64,000 nucleotides of DNA from positions 868,001 to 932,000 of the forward strand of contig NZ_JAPEPW010000002.1 in the NCBI RefSeq assembly GCF_026339955.1, in the 5' to 3' direction. This stretch comes from Streptomyces sp. NBC_01549 (lineage in GTDB: Bacteria; Actinomycetota; Actinomycetes; Streptomycetales; Streptomycetaceae). A program made the position numbers and the translations under genes. The notes beneath the pieces are model-generated. The model was not told the origin of the DNA. It did not search any database and saw only the letters and a list, made by a program, of their open reading frames with translations. Position 1 is the stretch's first letter; every line of letters starts with the position of its first letter. Shown one piece after another: positions 48,530-56,054 of the stretch.

Positions 48530-48564
48530 TGACACCACCTCCGCCCCGACGGCGTGCGGTGTCA
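48530..48564. terminator. Weak convergent hairpin
   Basis: TGACACC (48530-48536) and GGTGTCA (48558-48564), 7-bp arms, 21-nt loop, between the convergent GlsB and GNAT genes and touching the GNAT stop. Confidence 0.4.
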
Positions 48565-49335
48565 CCCGTACACGTACGGCGTTGTCGTGGTCAGGGGTTC
48601 GAAGCCGAGGCGGGCGAGGACCGGGCGGCTCTGGCTGGTCGCGTCGACCTGGACGTAGCGGTAGCCGCGCTCGGCGGCGACACGGGCGCGGTGGGCGACC
48701 AGCGCGCGATAGATGCCCCGGCGGCGCCAGGAGTCGATGGTGCCGCCGCCCCAGAGGCCGGCGAAGCGGGTGCCGGGCACCATCTCCATGCGGGCGGCGC
48801 TGACCGGGACGTCACCGGCGAGGGCCACCACCGCGACCACGTTGTCCTCGTCGCCGGTGAGCTGGGCGAGGAGTTGGTGGCGCATCCGGGTGCTGTCCGT
48901 GCCGAAGGCCTGTTCGTGGACGTCCGCGACAAGGTCGACGCCCGCGCGGTCGGTGACGGGCAGCAGCCGTACGCCCTCGGGCGGCTGGGCGTCGAGCGCG
49001 AGGTCGCCCAGTTCGGCGATCATCAGGGTCTCCTCGGGCTGGGCGACGAACCCGGCGGCGCGCAGCCGCTTTCCCAGTCCCTCGGGCTTGTCGTGCCCGT
49101 ACAGCTTCCACTCGAACTCGCGGCCGAGTTCGCCGAAGTAGCGCATCTGCTCGGCGATCGCGGCGTCGGCTGTCGATTCGTCCAGGTCCGACCAGATCAC
49201 CCCGTTCCAGCCGTGTTCGGTGCCGACCTGGCGTACCACCTTGCCGACGCGCTCGACCCGGGCTCCTGGGCTGTCCGGGCGCGCGTCCTCCCGCATGTCC
49301 CGGTCGAACAGGGCCAGTACCGCAACGTGATCCAT
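48562..49335 (-). CDS. GNAT-family N-acetyltransferase
   Basis: 257-residue protein with a C-terminal acetyl-CoA-binding GNAT domain: 'VAVVALAGDVPVSAARMEMV', 'AGLWGGGTIDSWRRRGIYRA', 'AAERGYRYVQVDATSQSRPV', 'LGFEPLTTTTPYVYG'. The R-R-x-G-I segment is the pyrophosphate-binding motif A. The N-terminal half looks like a degenerate second GNAT-like domain. Substrate unknown. Confidence 0.85.
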   Translation of the reverse strand: MDHVAVLALFDRDMREDARPDSPGARVERVGKVVRQVGTEHGWNGVIWSDLDESTADAAIAEQMRYFGELGREFEWKLYGHDKPEGLGKRLRAAGFVAQPEETLMIAELGDLALDAQPPEGVRLLPVTDRAGVDLVADVHEQAFGTDSTRMRHQLLAQLTGDEDNVVAVVALAGDVPVSAARMEMVPGTRFAGLWGGGTIDSWRRRGIYRALVAHRARVAAERGYRYVQVDATSQSRPVLARLGFEPLTTTTPYVYG

Positions 49336-49439
49336 GGGGTCACTCCAGCACCCCGACGCGCATAGGGCAACAACATCGCACCGGGGCAGAGTCGGTCAGG
49401 CCACCCCGCCCTGGTGCGTCGTCCCAGGTCAGATGCGGT

Positions 49440-51446
49440 TCAGTTGCGGGTCCACTGCTGGTTGGATCCGCCGTTGCACGACCAGAGGTCGATCAGGGTT
49501 CCGCCCGCCGTCGCGGCGCCCAGCGCGTCCAGGCACAGGCCCGAGACGTTGTTGGTGACGGTTCCGTTGGAGTTGAAGGTCCACTTCTGGTTGGTGCCGC
49601 CGTTGCAGTCCCACAGAACGACCTTGGTGCCGTTGGCGGTACCGCTGTTGTAGGCGTCGAGGCACTTGTTGCCGTAGACGACGAGTTCGCTGCGCGAGGT
49701 GTAGGTGAACGTCTGGTTCTGGCCACCGCCGCAGTCCCACAGTTCGGCCTGGGTGTTGTTGGTGATGGTGTTCTTGAAGAAGTCCAGGCACCGCCCGGAT
49801 CCGGTGCCGACGACCGCCGTCCCGTCGGTGCCCGGGACGGCGCGTACGGCCACGGCGTCGATGTCGGGCGCGGTGCCCGAGGCTCCGAAGGTCAGCGTGT
49901 TGGAGCCCTTCGCCAGGGACGCGAGGACGGACACGGTCCGGTAGGTGGTCGCCGAGCCGGTGGGCGGGAAGGCCAGCGTCTGCGCGTACTGGCCACCCAC
50001 CTGGAGGGTCGCCTTGCGGTCCGCGGTACCGCCGTTGGCATACGTGATGTCGATCAGCTTGGTGCCCGCGGCGGACGCCGTGACCGCGGTGAAGGTCGGG
50101 GTCGTCGCGGAGGTGGTGTCCTCGTACGTCGTCCCGGACGCCTCGGTGCCGGAGACGGTGAGCAGCACGCCCTCGCCCGCGGGGACGCTGGTGGTGTAAC
50201 TCGTCGCGAACGAACCGGCGTTGGACGCCGACCAGACGTTGCGCACGGCGGCGGAGGCAGTGGTCAGACCCATATCCTGCCAGCGGGCGGTGATGTTCGC
50301 CGCGGCGGACGTACGGTTCAGCAGCAGGACCGCGCGCTTCCCGGTACCGGCGAGGACCTTGCTGTAGACCTGCAGGCCGGTGCTGTCCTCGGCGACCTTG
50401 ACGCCCTGAAGGCCGCGGGGATCCTGGTCGATCGCGATGACCTCGGAGTTGGTGAGGATCGGGGCGGTCGTCGAGCTCATGGTGGCCAGGTTGTTGCCCG
50501 CGAGCAGGGGGGCGCCGGAGATCGCCCACAGGCCCATGTGGGTGCGGTTCTGGGCGGCGCTCAGACCGTTCATGCCGACCGTCATCATGTCCGGGTCGTT
50601 GTAGTAGCCGGTGTGCTGGGCGGCGGGGTGCAGCGACTTGTCGAAGTTGGCCAGGATGTTGGACATCGTCGGGTTGTCCGGGTAGTAGACGATGTCGGTG
50701 CTGGTGCGCCACATCGCGCCCGTGCCGGCGGCCCAGTTCCAGGGGTTGCCCGTGCCCCACTCGCACAGCGACAGGACGAGCGGGCGGCCGGTGACAGCGG
50801 TCGCGACGGTGTTGGCGTCGCGGATCGCCTTGTACGTCGTCTCCTGGTCTAGTCCCTCGGCGTCACCACCGCACCAGTCGATCTTCAGGAAGTCGAAGCC
50901 CCAGTTCTGGAAGGTCTCCAGGTCCTGCTGGTTGTGCCCTTCCATGCCGGTGTTGGGGGCGGCGGGTGTACCCGAGGGGGTCGGGTAGTAGTAGCCGCAG
51001 CCGTTCTTGCCCGCGTCCGTGTAGATACCGGCCTTGAGGCCCTTGCTGTGGATGTAGTCGACGATGGCCTTCATCCCGCCGGGCCACTTGGCGGTGTCGA
51101 CGGTGATGTTGCCGCTGCTGTCGCGGGTGCCCAGCCACCAACCCTCGTCGATGTTGACGTACTTGTAGCCCGCGGCGGCCATGCCGGACGAGACAAGGGC
51201 GTCGGCCTGGGCCTTGATGGTGTCGTAGTCGATGACGCTGGCGAAGGTGTTCCAGGACGCCCAGCCCATCGGGGCCGGGGCGACCCCGATCTGGTTGGTG
51301 CTGACGGCGGCCGGCTCGGCGGCGAACGGAGCGGCGGAGCGTCCGACTCCGGCTAATCCGGCGACGGCCAGGCCCAGGACGGCGCCATGAACGGCTGCGC
51401 GCTTCAGGAGGCCCCTGAGGCGCGCGGTGTGCGAATGGGGGGACAT
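49440..51446 (-). CDS. Secreted GH27 alpha-galactosidase with CBM35-like and ricin-type modules, TTA codon
   Basis: 668-residue extracellular enzyme. Long signal peptide, then the GH27 barrel: 'APAPMGWASWNTFASVIDYD', 'YKYVNIDEGWWLGTRDSSGN', nucleophile Asp in 'GFDFLKIDWCGGDAEGLD', acid Asp in 'YYNDPDMMTVG'. After the C-terminal beta domain comes a CBM35/6-like module (about residues 435-540) and a ricin-type beta-trefoil (CBM13) with three repeats, each with a QxW or Q-x-F/W core ('NGGTNQKWTF', 'NGGSNQQWTRN'). ATG 51446 follows AAGGGAG. Codon 31, in the signal peptide, is TTA (51356-51354). An inverted repeat precedes the gene. Confidence 0.93.
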   Translation of the reverse strand: MSPHSHTARLRGLLKRAAVHGAVLGLAVAGLAGVGRSAAPFAAEPAAVSTNQIGVAPAPMGWASWNTFASVIDYDTIKAQADALVSSGMAAAGYKYVNIDEGWWLGTRDSSGNITVDTAKWPGGMKAIVDYIHSKGLKAGIYTDAGKNGCGYYYPTPSGTPAAPNTGMEGHNQQDLETFQNWGFDFLKIDWCGGDAEGLDQETTYKAIRDANTVATAVTGRPLVLSLCEWGTGNPWNWAAGTGAMWRTSTDIVYYPDNPTMSNILANFDKSLHPAAQHTGYYNDPDMMTVGMNGLSAAQNRTHMGLWAISGAPLLAGNNLATMSSTTAPILTNSEVIAIDQDPRGLQGVKVAEDSTGLQVYSKVLAGTGKRAVLLLNRTSAAANITARWQDMGLTTASAAVRNVWSASNAGSFATSYTTSVPAGEGVLLTVSGTEASGTTYEDTTSATTPTFTAVTASAAGTKLIDITYANGGTADRKATLQVGGQYAQTLAFPPTGSATTYRTVSVLASLAKGSNTLTFGASGTAPDIDAVAVRAVPGTDGTAVVGTGSGRCLDFFKNTITNNTQAELWDCGGGQNQTFTYTSRSELVVYGNKCLDAYNSGTANGTKVVLWDCNGGTNQKWTFNSNGTVTNNVSGLCLDALGAATAGGTLIDLWSCNGGSNQQWTRN

Positions 51447-51465
51447 ACGGCTCTCCCTTGAGCGG

Positions 51466-51487
51466 TTTGTTCGCAGACTCGAACAAA
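51466..51487. promoter_or_regulatory. Operator-like dyad upstream of the alpha-galactosidase
   Basis: TTTGTTCG (51466-51473), 6-bp spacer, CGAACAAA (51480-51487). Perfect 8-bp arms, AT-rich ends, located 20-41 bp upstream of the ATG. LacI- or DeoR/AraR-type sugar regulators use sites of this size; the regulator is not in the window. Confidence 0.55.
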
Positions 51488-51686
51488 AGTCAACGAGACT
51501 CGCCATATGGGAGCCGCCCTTTCGCGGACACGTCAAGTACCCCGGCAGCAGGATCCGTTCACGTTCTGCCACGCCGTCGGTGAACGCGTCCCGTACCCGA
51601 GAGGCCGCCGGTCGCATCGCCGCACGCACGCGATACCTTCGGTGTGACCCGGCTCGACCCCGCCGGGAAAGATCTCAAGCATCGGG

Positions 51687-52442
51687 ATGGACATGCGCGA
51701 GGACGCGATCGTCGAGGTAGCGGCCGGAATTCATCTGGTGCACGGCAGCAACACCAACTGGGTGATCCTGGCCGAGGGGGACGCCGTCACCCTGATCGAC
51801 ACCGGATATCCGGGCGACCGCCCGGACGTCCTCGCCTCCCTCGACGCGCTCGGCCACTCCCCCGAGGCCATCAGTGCCGTACTCATCACCCACGCGCACA
51901 ACGACCATCTCGGGTCGGCCGAGTACCTCAGCAGCACCTACGGCGTCCCGGTCCATCTGCACGAGGAGGAGGTGCCGCACGCGCGCCGCGAGTTCCTCCA
52001 GCAGGTGAGCGTGGGCGAGGTGATGCGTCAGGTGTGGCGTCCCGGCGTCCTGCCCTGGGCGGTGCACGCGATCCGGTCCGGCGGCACGGCGGACGTCCGG
52101 ATGATCCGGCCCGAGCCGTTCCCCGGCAAGGGAGCGCTCGATCTTCCCGGTGGTCCGGTGCCGGTGCACACCCCCGGGCACACCGACGGGCACTGCGTCT
52201 ACCACTTGCCGGACGCCGGCATCGTGATCTCCGGCGACGCCCTGGTCAGCGGTCACCCCACCTCGCGGATACGGGGACCGCAGCTGCTGCCCGACATGTT
52301 CCACGCCGAGCGCGCGAACGCCATCGCGTCGCTGAAGCTCATCGAGACGCTCTCGGCGGACGTCCTCCTGCCGGGGCACGGCCCGGTGCACCGCGGATCC
52401 GTGAGCGAGGCGGCCCAGCGCGCCCAGGCGCTCGCCGGCTGA
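51687..52442 (+). CDS. MBL-fold metallo-hydrolase
   Basis: 251-residue metallo-beta-lactamase-fold enzyme with all zinc ligands: 'LITHAHNDHLGSAEYL' (HxHxDH), 'HTPGHTDGHCVY', 'VISGDALVSGH' and 'LLPGHGPVHRG'. Likely a glyoxalase II-like or general hydrolase. ATG 51687 or ATG 51693 both fit. It converges on a MerR C-terminal remnant, consistent with a former regulator-hydrolase pair. Confidence 0.9.
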   Translation: MDMREDAIVEVAAGIHLVHGSNTNWVILAEGDAVTLIDTGYPGDRPDVLASLDALGHSPEAISAVLITHAHNDHLGSAEYLSSTYGVPVHLHEEEVPHARREFLQQVSVGEVMRQVWRPGVLPWAVHAIRSGGTADVRMIRPEPFPGKGALDLPGGPVPVHTPGHTDGHCVYHLPDAGIVISGDALVSGHPTSRIRGPQLLPDMFHAERANAIASLKLIETLSADVLLPGHGPVHRGSVSEAAQRAQALAG

Positions 52443-52472
52443 CGACGGTGGGAGCCGGCCGGCGCACGGCAG

Positions 52473-52619
52473 TCAGCTGTCGGCCGGCCGGAGGGGCCCC
52501 GGCTGAACGGTGTCCAGACAGGTCCGCAGCGCGTCCCGGTTGCGGGCCAGACAGTCGAGGCGGCTCTGGATGCGGTCGATCTCGCCCCGCAGGAGTGCGG
52601 CGGACGCATCGCCGCTCAC
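52473..52619 (-). pseudogene. MerR-family regulator remnant (C-terminal coiled coil only)
   Basis: 48-codon frame from GTG 52619. 'LLRGEIDRIQSRLDCLARNR' plus DALRTCLD is the dimerisation helix that ends MerR-family regulators. The DNA-binding domain that should precede it is missing: the DNA upstream on this strand is antisense to a manB fragment. Probably not functional, although a short helical product could still be made. Confidence 0.55.
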
Positions 52620-53064
52620 GGGTCGGCCACTCTTTCATGAAGGCGCGGATGGCCGAGTACGACGCGGTCTTCGGCGGTGAGCACTCCGGCCACTACTACT
52701 TCCGGGACTTCTGGCGGGCGGACACCGGAATGCTCACCGCTCTGCACGTCCTGGCGCCCTCGGCGAGCAGCACCGACCGCTGTCGGAACTGCTCGCCGAA
52801 TACTCGCGATACACGGCTTCCGGTGAGATCAACTCCCAGGTCACGAACGCGGCAGCCGTTCTGAACGAAATCGAGACCGCGTGCCGTAGCGTCGACGGGG
52901 TCACCATCGACCGTCTCGACGGCCTGACCGTGGAGCTGGGCGACGGCCGCTGGTTCAACCTCCGCCCGTCCAACACGGAGCCACTGCTACGACTCAACGT
53001 GGAGGCTGCGGACGAGGCCGCGATGGCCGAACTGCGCGACTACGTACTCACGTTCATCCGCTGA
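52618..53064 (+). pseudogene. Phosphomannomutase/phosphoglucomutase (manB-type) C-terminal remnant, frameshifted
   Basis: The frame opens with 'RVGHSFMKARMAEYDAVFGG' and 'EHSGHYYFRDFWRADTGMLT', the substrate-binding EHSGH region of ManB. At about 52755 one base is missing (GTCCTGGCGCCCTCGGC where GCGGCCCTC is expected), and the protein continues in the next frame: 'LGEQHRPLSELLAEYSRYTA', 'VELGDGRWFNLRPSNTEPLL' (phosphate-binding loop), ending 'YVLTFIR'. Only about 145 of some 450 residues remain; the catalytic phosphoserine part is gone. Confidence 0.85.
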
Positions 53065-53374
53065 CCGGCCCTACGCCGCCCCGGGCCGAAGCCACCGGCC
53101 CATCCCGGGCAGGGCCGCTGCCCGGTCGTCCGAAGGCGGCCTCGCCCGCTTCGGTGTCCGCGACGTTCGGAGCCGAGCGCGCTGCCGGGCCCGACAGCGA
53201 GAACTTCGGGGCTTGGCACGCCCATCTGCGGCAATGAGGTGCCCCCACTCGCCGCACCCGGGCGCAGACCCGAGTACATCCAGTACGAGGGCCTGTGCCC
53301 GGCACGCGGAGAGCACGCACCTGACGCCGCAGGGCCCGCCCTTCGGGCGGACGACGGAAATTCGACGACAGGAC
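53065..53374. other. 310-bp intergenic region after the manB remnant
   Basis: No supported gene. GC-rich, with several short self-complementary stretches (for example GGGCAGGGCCGCTGCCC near 53107). The hairpin CCGCCC-ttc-GGGCGG at 53336-53350 is a likely terminator for the minus-strand acetyltransferase that ends at 53375. Weak coding character on the minus strand has no recognisable product. Confidence 0.4.
53336..53350. terminator. Short hairpin downstream of the GNAT gene
   Basis: CCGCCC-ttc-GGGCGG, perfect 6-bp stem with a tight loop, 25 bp beyond the minus-strand acetyltransferase stop. Confidence 0.4.
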
Positions 53375-54229
53375 CTAGCCGAGTTCGAGCGTGGTGACCC
53401 CGTAGACGCGCTCGCCGCTGAACGGCCTCACCGGGCCGGTGTACATCCGGGCCGTTTCGAAGGAGGGGGTGAGGCCGAACTCCTCGGCGAGGGCGATGCC
53501 CGGCGCGTTCGTCTCGGGGATGTCGATGGCGACCTCGCCCCTCGGAGTGTCGGCGGCCAGTGCGAGCAGGAGGGCGCGGGCGTCCTCGACGGTGTCGGCG
53601 AACAGCGGGCCGACGCGAGGGCGGTCGAGGGCAGGTCGGATCACCGCGTAGCCGGTGAGGTGGCCGTCGACGACGCGGACGAAGGTGCCGTGTCCTGGAC
53701 CGGTCAGCCACCTCTCCAGGAAGCGGGGGCGGTCGGCCGCGCAGCAGGCACTGTCGTACGCCGCGATGGACGCGAAGTCGGCCGCTTCGGCGGGCCGCAC
53801 TCCCGGTGGCGTCCGCTCCGTCGGCACGGTTCCGGTGAACCGGATGGTGCGGTGGGCGAGTTCGAAGCCGGACCTGCGGTAGTTGTCCTGCTGCGCGACC
53901 ACGCCGTCCAGTCCGACGGTCCGGCCGCCGGCGTGGGCGAGGGCCGTCCTCCAGGTGGCGAGGCCGTGGCCGTGGCCGCGCAGATCCGGTCGTACGAGAT
54001 AGAAACCGAGGAAGGCGTAGTCGGCGCCGTACGTCACGACCGAGACGGCCGAGACCGGCTGCCCGTCGATCCTGCCGATGAAGAAGCCCTCGGGATCCTG
54101 GGCGAAGAAGCTCGGGGCGTCGGACAGCCCCGGATTCCATCCCTCGTCCCCCGCCCAGCCGCTGACCACCGACCAGTCGTCGAGCGAGGCCCGGGCGACG
54201 ACGAGGTCCGCGGGACCTGGAGAAGTCAT
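53375..54229 (-). CDS. GNAT-family acetyltransferase with tandem domains
   Basis: 284 residues. The first GNAT domain is complete: 'DGQPVSAVSVVTYGADYAFL', 'GFYLVRPDLRGHGHGLATWR' (acetyl-CoA loop). A second, weaker domain follows ('HLTGYAVIRPALDRPRVGPL', 'GIALAEEFGLTPSFETARMY'), as in the DUF1248/N-acetyltransferase-like group. ATG 54229 follows GGAG. It diverges from the GNAT gene at 54426. Substrate unknown. Confidence 0.87.
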   Translation of the reverse strand: MTSPGPADLVVARASLDDWSVVSGWAGDEGWNPGLSDAPSFFAQDPEGFFIGRIDGQPVSAVSVVTYGADYAFLGFYLVRPDLRGHGHGLATWRTALAHAGGRTVGLDGVVAQQDNYRRSGFELAHRTIRFTGTVPTERTPPGVRPAEAADFASIAAYDSACCAADRPRFLERWLTGPGHGTFVRVVDGHLTGYAVIRPALDRPRVGPLFADTVEDARALLLALAADTPRGEVAIDIPETNAPGIALAEEFGLTPSFETARMYTGPVRPFSGERVYGVTTLELG

Positions 54230-54425
54230 GTGTGCGCTCCATTCGCTTGCGGCGGGGTGCGCGGCGGTCGCCCGCGCCCGCAGCATCCTTCCCGATCTCC
54301 ACGGGGATTTCAGCGTCCGTCACTCGTCCGGGGCGCCGGGGCGGCCAAAGCGAGCCGCTTCAGGCGGACGTCAACCGGCCTTCCTCACACCGCAGTTGGC
54401 TGCACCCGGCATAGGCTCGTCGTCC

Positions 54426-54953
54426 ATGAGTGTCGATCACGTGACCCTGCGCCCGGTGGCCGAGGACGACCTGCCCGTCTTGGAGCGGTTCCTGACGGAA
54501 CCCGAGACGGCCACACCCTTCCAGTGGTTCGGCTGGCGGGACCCGGACCGCTGGCAACGCGCGTGGGCCGAGAACCGCATGCTCGGCGACGACGCGGGCT
54601 ATCTGATGGTCGTGCGCGGTGAGGAGCGGCTCGGCTTCGTCGGGTGGCGGAAGATCCGGCCCACCCCGAGCACGTACTACTGGAACATGGGCATCGGCCT
54701 GCTGCCGCAGGCGCGCGGGAAGGGCTGGGGCACGCAGGCGCACCGGGAGCTGGTCCGGTACCTGTTCGCGCACACGACCGTGGTGCGGATCGAGGCGGAC
54801 ACCGAGGCGGAGAACGTCGCCGAGCAACGCGCCCTGGAGAAGGCCGGGTTCACCCGCGAGGGCGTGCTGCGCAGTGTGGGGTTCCGGGACGGCCGCTGGC
54901 GCGACGGCGTGCGCTACAGCATTCTGCGCGACGATCTCCCCGACATGCGCTGA
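54426..54953 (+). CDS. GNAT-family acetyltransferase (RimJ/RimL type)
   Basis: 175 residues: 'VTLRPVAEDDLPVLERFLTE' is the RimL-type opening, 'WNMGIGLLPQARGKGWGTQA' the acetyl-CoA loop, 'VAEQRALEKAGFTREGVLRS' the C-terminal signature. It may acetylate a protein N-terminus, an amino group on an antibiotic or a metabolite; this cannot be told apart here. ATG 54426. It shares a convergent terminator with the chaplin gene. Confidence 0.9.
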   Translation: MSVDHVTLRPVAEDDLPVLERFLTEPETATPFQWFGWRDPDRWQRAWAENRMLGDDAGYLMVVRGEERLGFVGWRKIRPTPSTYYWNMGIGLLPQARGKGWGTQAHRELVRYLFAHTTVVRIEADTEAENVAEQRALEKAGFTREGVLRSVGFRDGRWRDGVRYSILRDDLPDMR

Positions 54954-54995
54954 CGCGCCCGCCCGGAAGCCGCTCGGAGAAGCCACTCGAACGGT

Positions 54996-55023
54996 GCCCC
55001 ACCGGCCGTGAGCCCGGTGGGGC
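54996..55023. terminator. Convergent terminator between GNAT and chaplin genes
   Basis: GCCCCACCGG (54996-55005), 8-nt loop, CCGGTGGGGC (55014-55023); perfect 10-bp stem, 9 bp beyond the chaplin stop. Confidence 0.75.
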
Positions 55024-55031
55024 CTTCCGCG

Positions 55032-55742
55032 TCAGCGGACCGCCGTGGGCCGGAACCGCCGGTACAGCACGGCCCCGCCCAGAAGCAGGGCGGCGCTCGC
55101 GGCGATCGCCGGCATCGTCTGGTCGGCGCCCGTGTGGGCGAGGGAGGCCACGGCCCGCGGCGGGGCGTGGTACGGCGTCCCCTGCGGCGTGTGCGCCTTC
55201 GGCGGGGTGAGGGGCCTCGGGGCGGGCCGCACCGGCCCGGGGTACTCGCCGGAGGTGTTCGTGGACGTGTTCCCCACGGACGCGTTGCCGAGGCCGACCC
55301 CGGTCACGGAGTTGCCGCTGACGTTCACCGGGAGGTGCACCGGGAGCTGCAGGCCGTTGCCCGAGAGCATGCCCGGAGAATCCTTTCCGCTCCCGACCGC
55401 GACAGCTCCGCCGTGCGTGACGGCACCCCCGTGAGCCGCCCCACCGGCACCTTCGCCGCCCCTGCCGCGGACGCTCCCGCCGGCGCCGGGGCGCCCGTCC
55501 TCGCTCACGTTGGCGCAGCCGTTGCCCGCGGCGGGGTTCAGGAGCCCGGCCACGTTCACGGTGTTCCCGCACACGTTCACAGGGACATGCACCGGGAGCT
55601 GGAGGGTGTTGCCCGAGATCAGCCCGGGCGAACCCGCCGTGCCGCCGTCCGCCGTGGCGTCGGCGTGCGCCGGCATCGTCACGGCCAGCGCGCCCGAGGC
55701 GGCGGCCGCGGCGATCAAACCATTTCGGGTAACCCGTTTCAT
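55032..55742 (-). CDS. Long chaplin with sortase signal
   Basis: 236-residue cell-wall-anchored hydrophobic aerial protein. Sec signal ending 'VTMPAHA', then two chaplin domains: 'SPGLISGNTLQLPVHVPVNV' with two Cys (CGNTVN... to NGCANVS), and 'SPGMLSGNGLQLPVHLPVNV' in which both Cys positions are Ser/Thr (SGNSVT, NTSTN). A Pro-rich spacer leads to 'ASLAHTG', an LAxTG class E sortase signal, then a membrane segment and basic tail 'YRRFRP'. Long chaplins display amyloid-forming domains on aerial hyphae. The Cys-less second domain cannot make the usual disulfide. Confidence 0.93.
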   Translation of the reverse strand: MKRVTRNGLIAAAAASGALAVTMPAHADATADGGTAGSPGLISGNTLQLPVHVPVNVCGNTVNVAGLLNPAAGNGCANVSEDGRPGAGGSVRGRGGEGAGGAAHGGAVTHGGAVAVGSGKDSPGMLSGNGLQLPVHLPVNVSGNSVTGVGLGNASVGNTSTNTSGEYPGPVRPAPRPLTPPKAHTPQGTPYHAPPRAVASLAHTGADQTMPAIAASAALLLGGAVLYRRFRPTAVR

Positions 55743-56054
55743 AGGTTCCCTGCCTTCCAGACATGGACGCGGGCACTCACCCGCACCGCGTAGAACGCGG
55801 GAGAACCATCAGACGTTATGGCTGATCGGGCTTTCACCCCATCGAGGGTCACGTTTATCGAACTGCCGGATGGTCCCACCGCATACCGGACGGACCGGCC
55901 GTCGAACTACCGAGAGCTCCTCGCGCGGCGCGCAGCGTAAGGGGTGTCGCCCTGGATCGCTCGTCCACAGGCGCGCTCCCGGGCACCCGCTTATCGTGAT
56001 CGAGGAGCTATCCCCTGGCGCCCGGTACGACGCCGGGCGTCCCTGGAGGCACCC
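55743..56054. other. 312-bp divergent region between chaplin and peptidase genes
   Basis: No gene. It holds both promoters. A small dyad ATCAG-(9)-CTGAT lies at 55808-55826 on the chaplin side. The chaplin message would start in this region; I could not find a convincing BldN-type -35/-10 pair. Nothing else stands out. Confidence 0.4.
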
